From DATAXI01 sp963756185 (GTDB taxonomy: Bacteria; Verrucomicrobiota; Verrucomicrobiia; Chthoniobacterales; Chthoniobacteraceae), in assembly GCA_963756185.1 (NCBI GenBank), contig CAVWMS010000008.1, positions 1 through 64,000 of the forward strand: 64,000 bases of DNA. Reading direction: 5' to 3'. The position numbers were made by a program, and so were the translations under genes. The notes under the pieces were generated by a model. The model was not told where the DNA came from. It worked only from the letters and a program-made list of their open reading frames with translations, and made no database searches. Position 1 is the first letter of the stretch. The number at the start of each line of letters is the position of its first letter. Below are positions 59,868-64,000 of this stretch, one piece after another.

Positions 59868-60315
59868 CAAAACGATGCAACTGCCGCCGCGCCGGTGGAG
59901 CAGTGAAATCGGTTCCACAGCTCGGCGTCACGGCCGCGCTTTCCGGGGAGTTTTGGGATCAAATAAATTTGGGGCTTTAGCAACAGCCGGACACAATGGA
60001 CCTCCATTGGGGGTCGAAGGGCACTGCATCCGGGCTGGGATTCATATCCTTGAAAACGCCTCGATTGACTATCCATCAAACAAACGATGCCGCGCATGCC
60101 TGTTTCTGCCTTGCGCCGTCTTTGGCCCCCGGGGTGACAACGCTTTACCCGTTGATGCCGTGGGAAAAGCTTCTCGCCAACCGGCGGTCGAGCCCCTATC
60201 GAATGCTGCCGCATGATAAGAGCAGCCCGGGGGCCATCGGAGAATCCCTTACCCGTCTGTCAGGGCAATGGATGGCGGGCAGCCGGCGCGGCGAGGCTCG
60301 ATGAAATCGATCTCC
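59868..60315. repeat. Flanking repeat, right copy (parts A and B)
   Basis: Part A 59873-59940 and part B 60152-60315 match 53334-53400 and 53885-54050 in the same order. The ~210 bases between them differ from the left copy, which instead holds the beta-strand-repeat remnant. The two copies bracket the cassette protein A gene and its neighbour. Confidence 0.8.
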
Positions 60316-61251
60316 TAAAGGGCTGGTCGATCCTCGGAGTCATCTTCATCCATATGTCGTTCGGCGGCCGCTTTTCGGACAATGCATTGGCCGCGGTGGC
60401 CGCGCTGCGGCATATCTTTGCGTGGGCCGTCGTCGGATTTTTCTTCTGTGCCGGGTATCTGCTTGCCCGGTCTTCCGGCGCCTCGCAGCCGCTGGCGGAG
60501 TACATCGTGAAACGGGCCAGGCGGCTGCTGCTGCCGTGGGTGGCTTTCTCGGTGCTCTATAAAGTGCTGCTTCTGGCGGGCCACCGGTTTCACCTCATTA
60601 CTTCCCCGCTTCCCATTGGTGTGCACGAATCAATCTGGCATCAAATGATCGATTTTATCGTCTGGCCGGGCGGACCACAGCTCTATTTCCTGCCGGCGTT
60701 ATTCGTCATTTCCATTCTTTGCCATATCCTGTGCACGGTGATGCGGCGGGAATGGACGCTATGGATCGTCGCACTGCTGCTGACCGCCACTTATCTGCGG
60801 CTGCCGCCGCGAGCCGCATGGGGGGGAATTCGTCCATTACCCGGCGTACATGGCGGCCTACCTCGGCGGCCTGCTGCTGGCGCGGCCGGCGTTTCTCGAT
60901 CCGGTCCGCCGCCGGCTCCCGTTTCTGGCGGCAGTTGCGCTATGTTTTGTGGGGCTTTGCATCGCCCGCCCGGCGCTGTGCTATCTCGCGGCGCCGGCAG
61001 TGTTGTTTCCGTTGCAGCGGATCGTCATCGGACCACCGGGATCGCTGGTGCGATTTCTGGGAATAAACGCCGGCCCCATCTATGTCTGGCACACGCCAAT
61101 CATCATGCCCTTCGTCAGCATCATCCTGGCAAAGTATCTCTCCTCCCCGTGGCTGCTCATTCCCGCGCTCACAGCGCTGACCATCGCCATCTCGATTGCC
61201 GTGGCGCAGACGGTGAGGCTCTTCGACCGCTACGGGGTGCTGGTGATGTAG
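60213..61251 (+). CDS. Acyltransferase family 3 membrane protein, one frameshift
   Basis: About 340 residues and ten hydrophobic segments. ARLDEIDLLKGWSILGVIFI is the usual opening of Acyl_transf_3 proteins, with HMSFGG carrying the conserved His; later FFFCAGYLLAR, RARRLLLPWVAFS and, in the second frame, INAGPIYVWHTPIIMP. They acetylate or acylate sugars of envelope polymers. The break is in the G7 run at 60820-60826: removing one G joins WG to EFVHYPAYMAAYLGG. The true start is uncertain because the first codons lie in the flanking repeat. Confidence 0.8.
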
Positions 61252-61356
61252 GAAGGCTGGGATTGACGCGATTCCCGGGCCGGGCTGTAATGAGCGCCTT
61301 CCCATCATGTCCAAAGAAGGCGTCGCGAGAATCAGCGCGAAGCTCTTCAAGACGCG

Positions 61357-62496
61357 CTAATCCGAAGCGTAATCGACCAGCCTGGCGCCGTCGTCGAAAG
61401 CATGATCCGGCGGGGAAGCCTCTATCTCCTTGTAGCCCCCGCGCCAAACAATCAGGTGCATATCGAGGTCAGGCGAAAATTCCCGGGCGCAAACGTATTG
61501 CCTGTAATTATGCACCCGGATTCCCTCCACCGCGACGATCACGTCCCCCTTGCTTAGCCCAAACTCCCGGGTAGCGTCGCTCCCGGCGGCAATCAGAACT
61601 CCGTCCGGCGGCGCAGCTTGAAAGTCGCTGAGCCCTTTCTTCTCGAGGCCGCGTGGAAAGAGAAGCGTCAGATCCGTCATTAGTTCCACATCATAGCGGT
61701 CATCCCCTGTCTTCGCCTTGTAGCGATAGCAGAATCCGGCCAGCGGCCCCGGATTGTCGTAACGCTCCTTCAGTTTCAAATACCAGTCATACGCGCCCGC
61801 ATAATCTCCCGTTTGCTCCAGGAATTCAGCCTTCGCCTTCAGGCCATACTCCGAATAGACCGCGCCGGCGTTATCGGCCACGGCGGCCGCCATCTTCGTA
61901 TCGCCCTTCCGCAAGTAGTAATGCACCTGCCATTCCGCATATTGAGTTGCTGTAACCTCGTCCGCCGTCTCGCGGCCCGTTTCGTAATATTTGGCGGCCA
62001 GATCATCCTGGTGCCGGCGGCGGAAGTAATCTCCGATGACGAAATTGAACGACGGCTGCAAGTCCGCGGCCTTTGACATAAGGGCCTCATAGCGGGCCGG
62101 GTCGTCTGGGACCGAGTCGGCAAGCCGGGCCATTGCGGCGGTGTTAAAAGGTAGTAAACCATGAAACAATGCTTCCGTTTCCGCATAGGTGCCCTCGTTA
62201 TGATAATATCTCCGATAAATATAGGCGCCCAGTTCGGCATCGTAGGGAGCAAGATCGTGAAGGCTGTCCAGCAATGCGCGAGAATCATCCCGCCTGATGA
62301 GGCTTGGATGATTGAGCCGGGGCAGGATGTTGTAAACAGTCCCCGGCGGGGGATTGTGCTTGTGCCACTCGTTTATGTGCGGATTCGGATTTGGGCTGTA
62401 TAGCCCGGCAAACAACGTCTCGTAACAGAGGTAATTCCAGCATTCCGCCGGGACCAATTGCGGAGTTTCGACTGTCACCTTGAAGCCATCGTCCAC
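61357..62496 (-). CDS. TPR-like protein with C-terminal PDZ domain, N-terminus probably missing
   Basis: 379 residues from a GTG at 62496. The middle is helical and TPR-like (YEALMSKAADLQPSFNFVIG, DDLAAKYYETGRETADEV, KAEFLEQTGDYAGAYDWYLK). The last 90 residues look like a PDZ domain: PDGVLIAAGSDATREFGLSK then GDVIVAVEGIRVHNYRQYV. In-frame codons continue above the GTG as CSDVDSYHASV until a TGA, with no ATG, so the front is probably lost or shifted. No signal peptide remains. Role unknown. Confidence 0.6.
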   Translation of the reverse strand: MDDGFKVTVETPQLVPAECWNYLCYETLFAGLYSPNPNPHINEWHKHNPPPGTVYNILPRLNHPSLIRRDDSRALLDSLHDLAPYDAELGAYIYRRYYHNEGTYAETEALFHGLLPFNTAAMARLADSVPDDPARYEALMSKAADLQPSFNFVIGDYFRRRHQDDLAAKYYETGRETADEVTATQYAEWQVHYYLRKGDTKMAAAVADNAGAVYSEYGLKAKAEFLEQTGDYAGAYDWYLKLKERYDNPGPLAGFCYRYKAKTGDDRYDVELMTDLTLLFPRGLEKKGLSDFQAAPPDGVLIAAGSDATREFGLSKGDVIVAVEGIRVHNYRQYVCAREFSPDLDMHLIVWRGGYKEIEASPPDHAFDDGARLVDYASD

Positions 62497-62597
62497 CGAG
62501 GCGTGATAGGAATCGACATCCGAACAATTGAATCGCTTTCACAGTCGTCCCATAGCTTTTCCCGTATTTGATTAAGCTGCTTAGTTCAGCGATTACG

Positions 62598-62972
62598 TCA
62601 TCGACTCTTCGTAATCGTAAAAGATTCAAAATCTGGGTGTGGCTTTGCAACCAGTGGACTGGCTAGAAATAGCGAAATGACTCTGTCCAGTGATTCTTCT
62701 TTCTGGGCTGACATCCAGCCGTGACCACCTCTTCGTAGCATGAGTGAATGCCCGACACGCTGGAAAAATAAATAAGCTTCTTCCATCTTCTTGTCGGCCT
62801 CAAAGCAACAAATCTCGCAGCCATCGGGCAATGCAGAGAAAAGGCTACGTGCTGCATCCGGAGAAAAATCGTTAGCGACCCGATAATACCATTGCGTGGC
62901 GACGGGTTCCAACTCTCGCTTTCGCAGGAATTGCACTCCATCAATTTGTGACGCGTAGTCGCCAGTCTTCAT
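62598..62972 (-). CDS. Unknown 124-aa protein
   Basis: From the ATG at 62972: KTGDYASQIDGVQFLRKREL, QWYYRVANDFSPDAARSLFS, DGCEICCFEADKKMEEAYLF and a C-terminal HPDFESFTITKSR. No family recognised; size and acidic nature would suit a small cytoplasmic or immunity-like protein. The open frame reaches 63191, but that part is antisense to the transposase and was left out; the IS insertion may have removed the natural front. Confidence 0.5.
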   Translation of the reverse strand: MKTGDYASQIDGVQFLRKRELEPVATQWYYRVANDFSPDAARSLFSALPDGCEICCFEADKKMEEAYLFFQRVGHSLMLRRGGHGWMSAQKEESLDRVISLFLASPLVAKPHPDFESFTITKSR

Positions 62973-63066
62973 TTTCTGTTGAACGATTAAGCGCTCCGGA
63001 CCGCGAGCGCAAGACTTGTAAGGAAAAAGGCTTGGAAAAGTCGGTTTGCCCTGCCACTCGGCAGGG

Positions 63067-64000
63067 ATGAATAAATCAACGATTCCAAGCCGTAGCCAGT
63101 TTGCCGTGTTGCGGCAGATTTGCAATCTCATTCCCTGCCACATGGTGCCGAAACTGGCGAGGGAGACCGGCGTGAACAAGAAAGCGCGCACCTTCAGCCC
63201 ATGGAGTCATCTGGTGAGCCTGATCTACGCCCAACTCACCCATGCCATCGGACTCAACGACATTTGCGATGGGTTGCGGCTTCACAACGGGTTGCTGGTG
63301 ACATTACGCGGCGCAACCCCGCCCAGTCGCAATAATCTTTCCCACGCCAACAAGAGACGCGACACCAGCTTGGCGGAAAAGATTTTCTGGTCGGTGCTCG
63401 GTCACCTGCAAACCCTTGAGCCTGGCTTTGCCCGTGGCAACCGTGGCAAGGGAGTCGCGCGGCGTTTCCGGCGCGTCATTCATGTGGTTGATTCCACTAC
63501 TATCCAACTGGTTGCCTCCTGCATGGACTGGGCCAAACACCGCCGGCGCAAGGCGGCAGCCAAGTGTCATTTGCGACTGGACCTCCACAGCTTTCTGCCC
63601 CGCTTCGCCATCATCGACACAGCCCGGGAAAACGACGGCAAACGCTCCCGCGAACTCTGCGCCGCCATCCGCGCCGGGGAGATTGTTGTCTTCGACAAGG
63701 CTTATCTGGACTTTGCTCATCTCTTCGATCTTCTCCAGCGCGGCGTCTTCTGGGTGACACGCGCCAAAAACAACATGGCCTATCGGGTCATCGCCACCCT
63801 GCCGGTGCCCGGCGGCAATATCCTTCGCGACGAACTGATCGTGCTCTCTACCCCCGCAGCCGCGAAGGATTATCCGGATGTGCTGCGCCGCATCACGGCC
63901 CTGGTGGAGATCGACGGGCGCGAAGAGGAAATGGTTTTCCTCACCAATAACATGGAATGGAGTCCGGCCAGTGTCGCCGATCTTTACCGGTGCCGCTGGT
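63067..64000 (+). mobile_element. IS4-family transposase (DUF4372 + DDE), continues beyond the window
   Basis: From the ATG at 63067 the frame is open for 311 codons to the window edge: MNKSTIPSRSQFAVLRQICN, LARETGVNKKARTFSPWSHL, YAQLTHAIGLNDICDGLRLH, SRNNLSHANKRRD (DUF4372 front), then HVVDSTTIQLVASCMDWAKH with the first catalytic Asp, VVFDKAYLDFAHLFDLL with the second, and DLYRCRW just before the expected Glu. No stop occurs, so the copy may be active. The left inverted repeat should lie just before 63067 but is not obvious. Confidence 0.9.

Noticed and set aside
62973..63191. N-terminal 73 codons of the 197-aa ORF
   Set aside because: They lie antisense to the transposase start and have no protein-like pattern; the ATG at 62972 is preferred.

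Overview
The window looks like a chromosomal segment of a GC-rich member of the Verrucomicrobiota, probably near Chthoniobacter and relatives. This is an inference from gene families: a prepilin-like giant protein of the Verru_Chthon cassette A type, two proteins with PEP-CTERM sorting tails, a 2.6-kb-residue protein made of autotransporter-associated beta-strand repeats, an ExbB fused to a DUF2341/LamG-like ectodomain, and a sialate O-acetylesterase-type SGNH hydrolase. No 16S rRNA is present to settle it. The sequence carries an unusual number of single-base indels: at least eleven otherwise well-conserved genes are broken by one or more, several at C/G runs. An unpolished assembly is therefore a likely cause, and broken genes should not be taken at face value as pseudogenes.

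Layout. 1-3.5 kb (+): an SsuA/SsuB/SsuC-like ABC importer and a tandem universal stress protein whose 3' end has been copied into a 95-bp tandem repeat. 4-6.1 kb (-): an unknown exported protein. 6.3-8.5 kb (+): frameshifted biotin synthase, frameshifted ferritin-like/VIT1 membrane protein, DUF2905. 8.5-17.3 kb (-): one long envelope operon reading TpsB/FhaC-like outer-membrane transporter, DUF2341-ExbB, ExbD, TonB, putative porin, coiled-coil protein, PpiC isomerase and a small membrane protein. 17.3-20.9 kb: a repeat-rich stretch with several dispersed and tandem repeats, a small membrane protein and a PIN-type toxin-antitoxin pair lying between copies of a repeat. 20.9-26.5 kb: sialate O-acetylesterase, a CHASE3-PAS histidine kinase with a single-domain response regulator, an unknown exported protein, a methyltransferase.

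26.6-32.5 kb is a defence and mobile-element region. A complete type III CBASS operon (S-4TM pore-forming effector, CD-NTase, HORMA protein, TRIP13/Pch2-like AAA+ ATPase) is divergent from a CapH/CapP-like XRE repressor plus ImmA-type peptidase, with a perfect palindrome between them. It is followed by an IS110 remnant, a winged-helix gene remnant and a second PIN/AbrB toxin-antitoxin pair. 32.5-37.9 kb: dispersed repeats, VOC protein, tRNA-Ser(UGA), lgt, a PEP-CTERM S8-like peptidase, a periplasmic peroxiredoxin, a 51-residue membrane protein. 38.1-44.3 kb (+): a compact respiratory operon, coxB (with cytochrome c domain), coxA, coxC, ctaG, a small membrane subunit, Rieske protein and a cytochrome b fused to cytochrome c. 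44.4-59.8 kb (-): a Tat-exported superoxide dismutase, the giant beta-strand-repeat PEP-CTERM protein, a mosaic remnant of a relative, an unknown secreted protein and the Verru_Chthon cassette protein A. 60.2-64 kb: acyltransferase, a TPR/PDZ protein, a small unknown gene, and an IS4-family transposase that runs off the end.

How the parts fit: the TonB/TpsB operon, PEP-CTERM proteins, giant repeat protein and cassette protein point to a heavily elaborated cell surface. The cox/bc operon is an aerobic chain in which electrons could pass from the fused cytochrome b-c and Rieske protein to a caa3-like oxidase without a separate soluble cytochrome. The CBASS locus is the most coherent accessory system in the window.
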